This document shows, one piece after another, positions 1 to 7,533 of a DNA stretch of 64,000 nucleotides (the stretch's first letter is position 1; each line of letters opens with the position of its first letter). The DNA is from Hoylesella pleuritidis JCM 14110. Lineage in GTDB: Bacteria; Bacteroidota; Bacteroidia; Bacteroidales; Bacteroidaceae. The stretch spans positions 1 to 64,000 of the forward strand of contig NZ_BAJN01000010.1 in the NCBI RefSeq assembly GCF_000613725.1, written 5' to 3'. The position numbers were made by a program, and so were the translations under genes. The notes under the pieces were generated by a model. It was given only the letters and a program-made list of their open reading frames with translations. It was not told the DNA's origin and searched no databases.

Positions 1-174
1 TTTGAAGGACTTGAAAGCAAAAAGCCGACGGCCATCGATGCTGACGGAAATCTGATGATTGATGATCGACATACTGATGATGATTGGTTAAAGAAAAAGA
101 AACAGGGCTTTCCGCCACCGGTCCTTGTCCGACAGCCGGAAAGCCCGTTTGCACTAATGATTATAAACGCTTAA
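1..174 (+). CDS. Possible 3' end of an unknown gene (partial)
   Basis: An open frame enters from the left edge and stops at TAA 172-174, giving about 57 residues rich in Asp and Lys (for example MIDDRHTDDDWLKKKK). I do not recognise it. Against a real gene ending here, its last third runs through the hairpin at 101-150 that looks like the terminator of tssD. Either the true end is earlier, with a frameshift, or the frame is chance. Its neighbour tssD converges on it, so a T6SS-related gene is possible but not shown. Confidence 0.25.
   Translation, partial: FEGLESKKPTAIDADGNLMIDDRHTDDDWLKKKKQGFPPPVLVRQPESPFALMIINA
85..150 (-). terminator. Rho-independent terminator of tssD
   Basis: GGGCTTTCCG at 105-114 pairs with CGGAAAGCCC at 137-146, and flanking AAAC/GTTT extends the stem. 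Read on the minus strand, the hairpin is followed by a T-rich run (complement of 85-102). It lies about 20 bp after the tssD stop and may work in both directions. Confidence 0.75.
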
Positions 175-569
175 GCCTTAGGCCAGCGGTTGTCCAACTC
201 GGCGTTGCCCACGGTAATCGTCTCGGCAGAGAACGTCATTGCGATGGTCATCGGCACCTCATTCGTGGCATCGAGTGTCTCCTTGTAGTGAACGATATAA
301 GCGTTCTTAAACTCGATCTCCTTCATCTTGGCATCCTCGTCAGTCTTCTTATAGACAATCTTGCCGTCAACAGCCTTGAACTGGCTGTTGAGCATCGCCT
401 CGATGGCTGTCGTGTCGTCGGTAGACTCCACTGTAACCGATACGCGGCCGCCAGAAATACTCGACGAAGGCTTACCCTTGGAGTCTGTGTTGCGGCTGAA
501 CTCGTAGTTTGAATACAGGACGTCATATTCCTTGCCGCCCAATTCCAATGTTGCTCTGAATGAACCCAT
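171..569 (-). CDS. tssD: Type VI secretion system tube protein TssD (Hcp), Bacteroidetes type
   Basis: The 132-residue protein starts MGSFRATLELGGKEYDV and carries the conserved stretch YSNYEFSRNTDSKGKPSS. Both are typical of the Bacteroidetes TssD/Hcp family of subtype iii type VI secretion systems. Hcp proteins form hexameric rings that stack into the tube loaded inside the contractile sheath, and they can carry effectors. There is no signal peptide, as expected for a cytoplasmic tube subunit. The gene has a strong promoter 180 bp upstream and a terminator just after its stop, so it is expressed as a single-gene unit, which fits the large amount of tube protein needed. The rest of the T6SS cluster is not in the window and may lie to the left. 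Confidence 0.9.
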   Translation of the reverse strand: MGSFRATLELGGKEYDVLYSNYEFSRNTDSKGKPSSSISGGRVSVTVESTDDTTAIEAMLNSQFKAVDGKIVYKKTDEDAKMKEIEFKNAYIVHYKETLDATNEVPMTIAMTFSAETITVGNAELDNRWPKA

Positions 570-748
570 AAGAAAAATACTTTAAGTTATTGATAAATGT
601 TACGCGAGGTTCTTAATTCCACCACCGGAAGAACCGGCAACAAAAAAGAGAAAACCTCAAACAACTTCTTGAAGCCTCCTCTGTACGTTCGAAAGACAAT
701 CTTGCTCTTGGAAGAAGAGGAGGAATTGCAATCCGTTGTCTTCGAGCA

Positions 749-779
749 CAAAGATAGAGAATTAAAATCTAACAACAAA
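749..779 (-). promoter_or_regulatory. Promoter of tssD
   Basis: On the minus strand TTTG (776-779) is followed after exactly 19 bp by TATCTTTG (749-756), a perfect match to the Bacteroidetes sigma-ABfr consensus (TTTG, 19 bp, TAnnTTTG). It implies an untranslated leader of about 170 nt before tssD. The region 570-748 holds no convincing gene. Confidence 0.8.
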
Positions 780-864
780 GAGAAATGAAAGGGAATATCA
801 GAAGATTAACGTGATTTAATGAAACGATACTATCATTTATTATCCCAAACTTGATAAGACTTTA

Positions 865-1191
865 TCATTCAATAGATTTTTCTAAGACGATTGTAATCGG
901 TACATCATTCCAGTTTTTGTATCGTTTTGTTACCTTTTTATAACCATTCTTTATAAAAGAAACGGACATTCCGGGATAACCGAACCAACCTCCAACAGTT
1001 ACTCCTGTTATGTTAAATTTACCAAGACTATCTGTATAGATGTATTGATCCATTTTATTTCTAATGATTATCACAGAATCTATTGGTTGTTGGGTATCTT
1101 GATCAATAACAATACCCTCAATATGTTGTCCGCAGTCACAAGATGAAGTAATTAATCCAAATGCTAAAAGTCCAATAGTAATTTTTTTCAT
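865..1191 (-). CDS. Small lipoprotein with a carboxypeptidase-regulatory-like fold
   Basis: This 108-residue protein begins MKKITIGLLAFGLITSSCDC. The short hydrophobic segment followed by Cys18 forms a lipobox, so it is probably anchored in the outer or inner membrane. After the anchor, GIVIDQDTQQPIDSVIIIR and a later TDSLGKFNITGV segment look like the Ig-like carboxypeptidase regulatory domain (CarboxypepD_reg family) that is common in Bacteroidetes surface proteins. The domain is only about 80 residues here and is not linked to a barrel or enzyme. The gene lies in an AT-rich stretch with other small exported proteins upstream of tssD. Function is unknown. Immunity to a T6SS toxin is conceivable from position only. 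Confidence 0.7.
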   Translation of the reverse strand: MKKITIGLLAFGLITSSCDCGQHIEGIVIDQDTQQPIDSVIIIRNKMDQYIYTDSLGKFNITGVTVGGWFGYPGMSVSFIKNGYKKVTKRYKNWNDVPITIVLEKSIE

Positions 1192-1295
1192 TCTCTTTAT
1201 TATATTGTGATTATTAATAGTTGAAGTCTAATATTCTACTTCTATAAATATTTACATTCCTTTATTTTGTATTTAGAACACCAAAATAGGATAAA

Positions 1296-1568
1296 TTAAT
1301 TAGTCTCCTGTATAGATAATTGTTTGATCATTTTCGGCAAGGTCACCATAAGTAAAACAAAATCTCCTGCCTCTAATAGTTGGCTGGCACCTACAAATAT
1401 AGTTTCATTTGACTTATTTACAATATACACTGTACCGATTGGATCAGTATCACCAAATTCCGGACAAGCTTGAAGTACCAGACACACAGTCATCAATAAT
1501 ATACTGTGAATAAACGTTTTAATTCCTCTTTTCATATTATTCAATATATTATTACTATGTTTGACCAT
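1296..1568 (-). CDS. Small lipoprotein, possibly frameshifted at its C-terminus
   Basis: The 90-residue frame has a signal sequence with lipobox LVLQAC and then the soluble segment GTVYIVNKSNETIFVGAS. The likely start is the internal Met in MKRGIKTF (about 1535), because the first eleven residues look unlike a signal peptide. The end of the frame (LMVTLPKMIKQLSIQETN) is basic and unlike the rest. The frame reached by adding one base near 1357 reads YGDLAENDQTIIYTGD and meets a stop at nearly the same place, which looks more natural. A one-base loss is therefore suspected. The product is not recognised. Confidence 0.55.
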   Translation of the reverse strand: MVKHSNNILNNMKRGIKTFIHSILLMTVCLVLQACPEFGDTDPIGTVYIVNKSNETIFVGASQLLEAGDFVLLMVTLPKMIKQLSIQETN

Positions 1569-1616
1569 ATTCTCATAAATCTATATTTATCTCATTTATA
1601 ACGGCAAATACAACTT

Positions 1617-2240
1617 TTAATGCGCGAGTATCAGAGGAACATAACCGTACTGATCTTTTCGTTTGAATCTGATAACCGGAATCTCCACATGATCTCCATT
1701 CATTTTCAACGACTCTATACGGAGATCAAACCATTTGACTCTTGAAGACTTCTTATTTAAAGTCAACCGAAAGGTTACAGGCTCTGTTGTCTGAAAGTTT
1801 GGATTCATATATGTATCAAGACTATCTCGCCCCCAGATACCTCTGTTATATACCCGTTCTACCAATGCCTTTGTAATTTTCTTTCCTTTATGATCTACTA
1901 TACTGACAGAATCGAAGTTAATGTTACAGAGTTGATTCGTATTGAGGAATAAATCAATCTTTATCCTCCTATCAGGTTTTTCCCATACCTGAATAGCTGT
2001 CGGAATGATTGGGAATAGCGGAGGACCGAAAAATATGGCGACGTCTCTTGACATATCAGTACCCCACGCCCATATCCCAATGCTGTCGGTATTGTTAGTG
2101 TACATATAATAATATGATGGCGAATCCCGTTTCCAATGATCGGACTCTGATACAAAGTCTATTGAACGGTAAATTACCGAACAAGAAGTCAATACCGAAA
2201 TTATATCTACTAATAATATCAATACAATACTCTTTTTCAT
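1617..2240 (-). CDS. Hypothetical lipoprotein, about 207 residues
   Basis: I place the start at the Met of MKKSIVLILLVDIISVLTSC rather than seven codons upstream, because this gives a normal lysine-rich n-region, a hydrophobic core and a lipobox (VLTSC). The mature part is about 185 residues, with a hydrophobic patch near FFGPPLFPIIPTAIQ and the end rich in alternating polar and hydrophobic residues (FRLTLNKKSSRVKWFDLRI), suggesting a beta-sandwich. I do not recognise the family. It overlaps the remnant ORF 2095-2487 in another frame. Base composition is AT-rich like its neighbours and unlike the glycan locus that follows. Confidence 0.65.
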   Translation of the reverse strand: MKKSIVLILLVDIISVLTSCSVIYRSIDFVSESDHWKRDSPSYYYMYTNNTDSIGIWAWGTDMSRDVAIFFGPPLFPIIPTAIQVWEKPDRRIKIDLFLNTNQLCNINFDSVSIVDHKGKKITKALVERVYNRGIWGRDSLDTYMNPNFQTTEPVTFRLTLNKKSSRVKWFDLRIESLKMNGDHVEIPVIRFKRKDQYGYVPLILAH

Positions 2241-2770
2241 AATTAAGAATCTTGCTACCATTTATAATTCTTCTGTCATATATCTCTTTCCATTTAGTTA
2301 ATTCTATGATTCTGTGAACACTACAAATCAAGATTACAGTATCAACAATATCCTTTTGTCTAATCTCCTCTACGGAATACAAATCCAAAGTGCTCTCTTT
2401 ATACACTTTTAATTTTAAACCATTATCTGCCACAACTTTTTGACTTATCTCAATCTTTGTAATTGATGAAGGTGGTATATTCCTCATTTGCTTTGGTGCA
2501 TCAGGGATAGAGATATTGTCACAAGCTCGTTGTCGCCATAAATCTATTTTTCCCTTAGACAGATTTTTAATATAACAGAAGATCTCACTGCCAACTCTTC
2601 CAGGTTTGTAATAATAGACAGACTACCCCTAAAATTCCTATTCGAAAATATTCTTTATACTTATAATTTATAGACCTGTGATTGAATTAACTCAATGAAT
2701 ATGGTGCAAAATACGACTGCTATTTAGAGTATATTTTTGTCTTTTCAAATGAAATATCCTTGACAATCAT
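2095..2770 (-). pseudogene. Decayed gene for a membrane-anchored protein
   Basis: Pieces of one protein are spread over frames. A short frame reads KYKEYFRIGILGVVCLLL, a probable membrane anchor (about 2610-2665). After a shift near 2605-2615 the next frame continues GRVGSEIFCYIKNLSKGK and runs without a stop through the ATG used for the 130-residue ORF (MRNIPPSS...) to 2095. It overlaps the next lipoprotein gene by about 145 bp, so the original stop is probably lost. A further start ATG at 2768-2770 overlaps the stop of the upstream gene in the ATGA pattern of coupled genes, but that frame stops after 16 codons. At least two lesions make this a likely pseudogene. The family is not recognised. 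Confidence 0.55.
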
Positions 2771-3219
2771 ATCTTTGGTTCGCTCTTGAATGGTTTGCAT
2801 CCAAGTGTCATCATCCGGGAGACTATTCCAAAATTTTTATCGTCAATCCATACACCCAAGTCTATATATACAACAAAAACGTCCTCCTTTATATCCATTT
2901 CTTCCGGGGTTTTGTTATATAGAATGACACCTGTCATATACTCTTTCCCGTCCGGTTGGCTCCACGGTCCTACCGACATTGTAGACATATGCTTGATTTT
3001 GAAACAACTGTGTGCAAACCTATAATATAATTTTGACATTCGGTTTCCTATATAATACTGCCCCTCTCCTTTAATCTTGGAAAGATCTGTCAAGAACTCC
3101 TGAATACATTCCTCTTCAGTCTCTTTCATAGTACGAGTTGATTGCTTACTTGCTTGTGCGCAAATGGGTATTACATTTGTAAGCAAGAATCCCCCAATAA
3201 ATATGACTTTTTTCATCAT
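2767..3219 (-). CDS. Hypothetical secreted protein, 150 residues
   Basis: The protein has a clear Sec signal peptide (MMKKVIFIGGFLLTNVIPICAQA), probably cut after CAQA, and no lipobox at the end of the hydrophobic core. The mature domain is about 127 residues with the segments IQEFLTDLSKIKGEGQYYIG and VFVVYIDLGVWIDDKNFGI. I do not recognise the family. It is the first gene of the AT-rich minus-strand group that leads toward tssD, and the decayed gene downstream starts within its stop codon. A role as a cargo or immunity protein of the T6SS locus is a guess from position only. Confidence 0.6.
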   Translation of the reverse strand: MMKKVIFIGGFLLTNVIPICAQASKQSTRTMKETEEECIQEFLTDLSKIKGEGQYYIGNRMSKLYYRFAHSCFKIKHMSTMSVGPWSQPDGKEYMTGVILYNKTPEEMDIKEDVFVVYIDLGVWIDDKNFGIVSRMMTLGCKPFKSEPKI

Positions 3220-4004
3220 TATGGATAGTATAATCTAGATTAAACAATGATTTTAATTATTTAATATAGTGTATACTTGGCTTTGTTAATTCAACAACAT
3301 ATTTAGTATTTTCATTCATAACAAGTGCCAATATTTAATTATTTAGAAAGATTATATCATTCGTGTGGATTATTATTCATTATAATATAATGGTTATAGA
3401 GATTTTTGCGAACTTGTAAGCGAAAAAAACTCCCAGTGAAAATTAGTCTCGTCTGCTATAGCTACACGCTAGTATGATGCTGCTTATATACGGATAGATA
3501 TTGGTGCAATCAATATAGACTCAATATTATTATCCTGCTGACATCCAATACAGAGTAGACGAACCACAAATCACGTTCTCATCCAACGGATATAAGGCGA
3601 ATAAATGTAACATCGTTTTCATATAAAATTGTTTAAATTATTTTTTTACAAATTTTATTTCTATAAGATGCAACTTTTACACAATTATTTTTGTCTAAAA
3701 TGCAAAAAATGAGATTTTCAAAACAGTTTTAGAGAAAATACAACCAAAAATGACAGGATATACAACCGAGATTATTCAAGAGCCATCTTGGCTCCAATTG
3801 TTTGTCGTTTAATTTTAGCGTTAATGAGTTAAAATATGTATCCGAAATGTTTCTGAGAGTATTTGGGTATGTGTGTCGTTAAGGAGGAGATAGTATGCAG
3901 TAGGAAAGTGTTTTCGATGGCTGTAAAGGTAAGATATGTACAGTGAAGTTTGTTCCTGATTTCCCGACAACGACTCATATTCAACAAGTCAGGTAGTCCA
4001 TCCT
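3220..4004. other. AT-rich intergenic stretch, no gene seen
   Basis: About 785 bp of very AT-rich sequence with long A and T runs (for example around 3640-3720). No frame on either strand has a plausible start, length or codon use. It separates the T6SS-associated small genes from the glycan locus and may hold promoters for the minus-strand genes, but no clear TAnnTTTG element was found next to the 3219 start. Confidence 0.6.
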
Positions 4005-4080
4005 GAGAAGTATACGACTTGTGGGGCAGTGCTATACGAGTGTTACCCCAGAGGTATACGACTTCTCAGAGTGGCGTATG
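4005..4080. repeat. 22-bp-period array, TATACGA type
   Basis: TATACG occurs at 4011, 4033 and 4055, with a degenerate TATGCT at 4077, so the period is exactly 22 bp over three to four units. The ends also form an inverted repeat (CTGAGAAG about 4003-4010 against CTTCTCAG about 4062-4069). It lies just after the stop of the GH2 gene, the last gene of the glycan operon, so it may also act as a 3' hairpin, although no T-run follows. Confidence 0.65.
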
Positions 4081-4116
4081 CTACTGTTGGCTTTAATGAT
4101 CGAATGGTGATTCCGG

Positions 4117-6225
4117 CTACCTCACGGTCAGCTCGCAGGTGTCTGCGAGCTCCTTGCCGTCGCCGATACCTGTGGCGGTGAGGATATTGTGTCCGGGATG
4201 CAGCGTGACGCGGAAGGTGCAGAGGCGGATGTCGTTGGGGGCGAGCGTCTGAATAGGGGTGCCGTTGAGGGAGAGACGCACTTGCCGGCAGTTGGAAAAC
4301 ACTTGGATCTCGGTCTCCCGACAATGGCGCTCGGTGCACCTCTTACCGGCGATGTAGACCATCGGCTGCGGATTCCAGTTGGCCTTGTAGAAGTAATAGG
4401 CATCCTTCTTCACCTTACGGTCGTGCGTCACCAAACCTTTATCGTTGATCCCGGGACGGTCGCCCTCGGTGCGATGCGCTGCGCCGAAGTCGAACATGTT
4501 CCACACGAACGTGCCCCATACATAAGGACGGTGGGAAAGAATATCCCAATTACGGATGTGGTAATAGGTCTGCCAGTTTTCGGGATGCCACCAGCTTGTG
4601 GGTGTCGGCTGAGTCAATGAGTCCTGCTGCTGATAGACACTGGCACCGGCTCCGTATTCGCTGATACCGATACACAGATTGGGATGCTCGGTGTGGGTCT
4701 TATCGAGATAAGTGGCCAAAGAGTTGGGCGTTGACCCGTACCAACCGTCGTAACGGTTCCAGGCTATGACATCGGTGACGAAATTCATTTCGCCCTGCTG
4801 ATTGCTGGCACAGGTGGTGGGGCGTGTGGGATCTTCTCGGTGGGCAAGGGCATTCAGCTCCTTGATATATTCCAAGGGGTTGTCGCCGTCGTATTTAAGT
4901 TCGTTGAAAAGGCCCCATACACAGATACTCGGATGATTATAGTTCTGTCGAATCAGCTCACGAAGTTGCTGCTTGCCGTTATCGCGGAAACGCTCTGTAT
5001 CGACGAAACCTTTATCGGCATAACCGCCGGGGCCTACGAAAGGAATCTCCGCCCAAGTTACGATTCCCGTTCGATCCATCTGCTTGTGGGTATAATCTGA
5101 GTGCGGATAGTGTGCCAGTCGGACGGCATTCACCCCCATTTCACGCATCAATCGGATATCTTCGTCGATGTGTGCATGCCGCAGGGCGTTGCCCACTTCT
5201 GCGCGTTCCTGATGGCGACAAACACCGTGCAGGGGTAGATGACGACCGTTGAGGAAGAATCCCTTGGCAGAATCGAAGTGATAATAGCGTAGTCCGAGAG
5301 GTTGCGTCACCTCATCTATGAGCGTTTGCCCGCGCCATATGGATACCTTAACCGTATACATAAATGGGTCTTCGGTTGCATTCCATAGATGAGGACGAGC
5401 GATGGAGAAAGGAATGTCAATCGTTTGAGCGGTTGTTCGGGGCCGAACTTTCACGCTTTTAGTCCGTTCCGTAATAACGGATGAGCCGTCAAGGACCTGC
5501 ACACGGATATCAATAGTCTGTGTTGTCGCTGTGCTGTTAGATAAAACAATGCCGGTTTCGACTGTAGCCGATCTATCGTTTACTTCTTTTTGACGCAGAT
5601 AGATGCCGGGTGAAGCGTAGTCGAGTGGAGAGATGCACACATTGTCCGTAAGTAGCAAAGCTACGTCTCGATAGATTCCGCCATAGAAATTGAAGTCGCC
5701 CACGAGAGGCATTACGTCTAATTGCTCGCCGTTGTTGACTCGTACTAACAAGATATTGTCTTTGCCGTAATCCACTTTATCTGTCAGTTCAAATACGAAA
5801 GCCGCATAGCCGCCGCGGTGCTCGCCGATGTGACGACCATTGATGAAGACATCGGCAACGCTGTTGGCTCCCTCAAAACGAATGAAGAGCCGATGCTGAC
5901 GCCAACTTTCGGGCACGAAGAATGTTTTGGTGTAGTTGCCGATGCCGCGTTTGTAGTCCTGTTTTCCGCTCTGCGCGTCGACGGCATTCCACGTGTGGGG
6001 CAAGTCTACCCGTTGCCCGCTGCCTTTTTGCACCTGATGAGAGAATCGAAACCACCAGTTGTCATTAAACGTTATCGTGCGTCGCTGTGCTTGCAACGAA
6101 AGTACTATGGACAGCAGTGCGAGGAGTGTAGAGGTTCGCCTCCATATTTTCCCCTCTTTTGAAGAGACGGAGAGAGGTATATGAGCCCCTTTTCGTACTG
6201 CCAAATAGCCAATTTCTACATGCAT
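4117..6225 (-). CDS. Glycoside hydrolase family 2 (beta-galactosidase or beta-glucuronidase type), secreted
   Basis: The 702-residue protein shows the GH2 order: an N-terminal sugar-binding jelly roll (about 50-215, with RFEGANSVADVFINGRHIG), an Ig-like domain (about 215-320), a TIM barrel (about 320-600) and a C-terminal beta domain (about 615-702). The acid/base is Glu442 in GLFNEL and the nucleophile Glu523 in GISEYG. A hydrophobic stretch ending SLQAQ near residue 47 looks like a signal peptide with an unusually long n-region. No internal Met offers a shorter start, so the annotated start is uncertain. It is the last gene of a minus-strand locus with a polysaccharide lyase, a GH88 enzyme and a sulfatase, so removal of a terminal beta-uronic acid or beta-galactose is the natural role. 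The exact specificity cannot be read from sequence. Confidence 0.88.
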   Translation of the reverse strand: MHVEIGYLAVRKGAHIPLSVSSKEGKIWRRTSTLLALLSIVLSLQAQRRTITFNDNWWFRFSHQVQKGSGQRVDLPHTWNAVDAQSGKQDYKRGIGNYTKTFFVPESWRQHRLFIRFEGANSVADVFINGRHIGEHRGGYAAFVFELTDKVDYGKDNILLVRVNNGEQLDVMPLVGDFNFYGGIYRDVALLLTDNVCISPLDYASPGIYLRQKEVNDRSATVETGIVLSNSTATTQTIDIRVQVLDGSSVITERTKSVKVRPRTTAQTIDIPFSIARPHLWNATEDPFMYTVKVSIWRGQTLIDEVTQPLGLRYYHFDSAKGFFLNGRHLPLHGVCRHQERAEVGNALRHAHIDEDIRLMREMGVNAVRLAHYPHSDYTHKQMDRTGIVTWAEIPFVGPGGYADKGFVDTERFRDNGKQQLRELIRQNYNHPSICVWGLFNELKYDGDNPLEYIKELNALAHREDPTRPTTCASNQQGEMNFVTDVIAWNRYDGWYGSTPNSLATYLDKTHTEHPNLCIGISEYGAGASVYQQQDSLTQPTPTSWWHPENWQTYYHIRNWDILSHRPYVWGTFVWNMFDFGAAHRTEGDRPGINDKGLVTHDRKVKKDAYYFYKANWNPQPMVYIAGKRCTERHCRETEIQVFSNCRQVRLSLNGTPIQTLAPNDIRLCTFRVTLHPGHNILTATGIGDGKELADTCELTVR

Positions 6226-6294
6226 TGGATTTATAATGAAAAAATCCTATATTGGTACAAACTCGGTAATATCTTTCTCTACCATTTTATAGTC

Positions 6295-7529
6295 TTATCG
6301 ATTCTGGCACGCTTTCTGAAAGTATAATTCCTGGCGAGCCTTGCGTACCAATGCCTCTAAGTAATAATAGTCGGCATAGTTGAGTGGCTTGTCAATCTCA
6401 TTGTTGTGCGGAATACTGCCCACGGAGTGCATCAGGATGAAGTTGCCGTTCTGTCCCGCCGGAGCTGTGTATTTTTCCGAAGCCAAGCTGCGCATTATCT
6501 TATCGGCATAACTCTTGTATTCCTCTGCATTTTTGAGGTCGACGGTGCACAGCTCATACAGTGCAGAAGCGATGACGGCTGCGGAAGATGCGTCGCGCGG
6601 TTCGGCGGGAATCTTGGGGGCACTCATATCCCAGTAAGGAATGCCGTCGGCAGGTATTGCCGGGTGATTTTTCATCATTCGGAATGTTTTGATGGCCTGG
6701 TCGAGGTAACGCTGATAACCGGTGAATCGATAGCACATCGTATAGCCGTAGATGGCCCACGCCTGTCCGCGGCTCCAAATCGACTCGTCGGCATAGCCCT
6801 GGGCCGTTTGGCGATGACGCACGCGACCGTCGGCGAGACTGTAATCTACCACGTGATAGCAACTACCATCGGGACGGAACTGGTTTTGCAACGTGCGGTC
6901 TGCGTGGCTGACAGCAGCTTTGAAGAAAGTGGAATCGCCCGACAAACGTGTGGCGTTGAACATCATTTCAAGATTCATCATATTGTCTATGATCACGGGA
7001 CACTCCCAGCCTCTCTGAGACTGCATCCGCGGTCGACATTCCACGACTGGATGATACCAGCAGAGGGACGGAAGCGGGTGAGCAACGATCGTGCCGCCGT
7101 AACGATTACGTCCTTATCGGCTTGGTTGCCAGTTAATCGTAGGCTATTGCCGAAACTGCTGTTGATGATAAAACCCACGTCGTGATGACTTGTGAGGTGC
7201 TGCGCCTGCTTGATGGATTGGGTGAAAGCATTTGCCTTGCCGGCCCAGAAGTCGTCGCCGGTCAGTTCGTACATATACCACAGCGAGCCGGGAAAGAATC
7301 CGCTGCGCCAGTCTTCATAATTGCAATAGAATACCTTGCCGTCTTTTGTCAGCGTGACAGGGTTCAGAATCTTTCCGCTACGATCGATAACTTTCAATTC
7401 ATTGCCGAGTTGTACCTTGGCATTAGCGATGATTCTTTTGATCAGGTTTATATCCGAGTCGCTGCCGAGTCGGGCCGAAGCTGCCGTCAGGAGCGACAGG
7501 AATAACAGGGTAAGAACAGATCTTCTCAT
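6295..7529 (-). CDS. GH88 unsaturated glucuronyl hydrolase, split by a frameshift
   Basis: Two frames (6993-7529 and 6295-7044) join into one protein of about 411 residues, normal for the family. The first has a signal peptide (LLFLSLLTAASA) and NYEDWRSGFFPGSLWYMYEL. The second has VIIDNMMNLEMMF, whose Asp matches a catalytic Asp of GH88, and GYADESIWSRGQAW. GH88 enzymes hydrolyse the delta-4,5-unsaturated uronic acid left at the end of oligosaccharides by polysaccharide lyases, which matches the lyase gene just upstream. The frame changes near 7012-7026 within the RGC to RGWECP junction, and one missing base explains it. If the lesion is real the enzyme is dead, since the catalytic Asp and the motif after it are lost from the first product. 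Confidence 0.88.
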
Positions 7530-7533
7530 TCTT

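Noticed and set aside
587-788. Overlapping open frames on both strands (63 codons each) upstream of tssD
   Set aside because: They cover the tssD leader and promoter. Neither has a plausible protein pattern, and the promoter match is far stronger evidence.
3220-4004. Hidden small genes or RNA in the AT-rich gap
   Set aside because: No frame shows a usable start with coding-like composition, and no conserved RNA fold could be recognised by eye.
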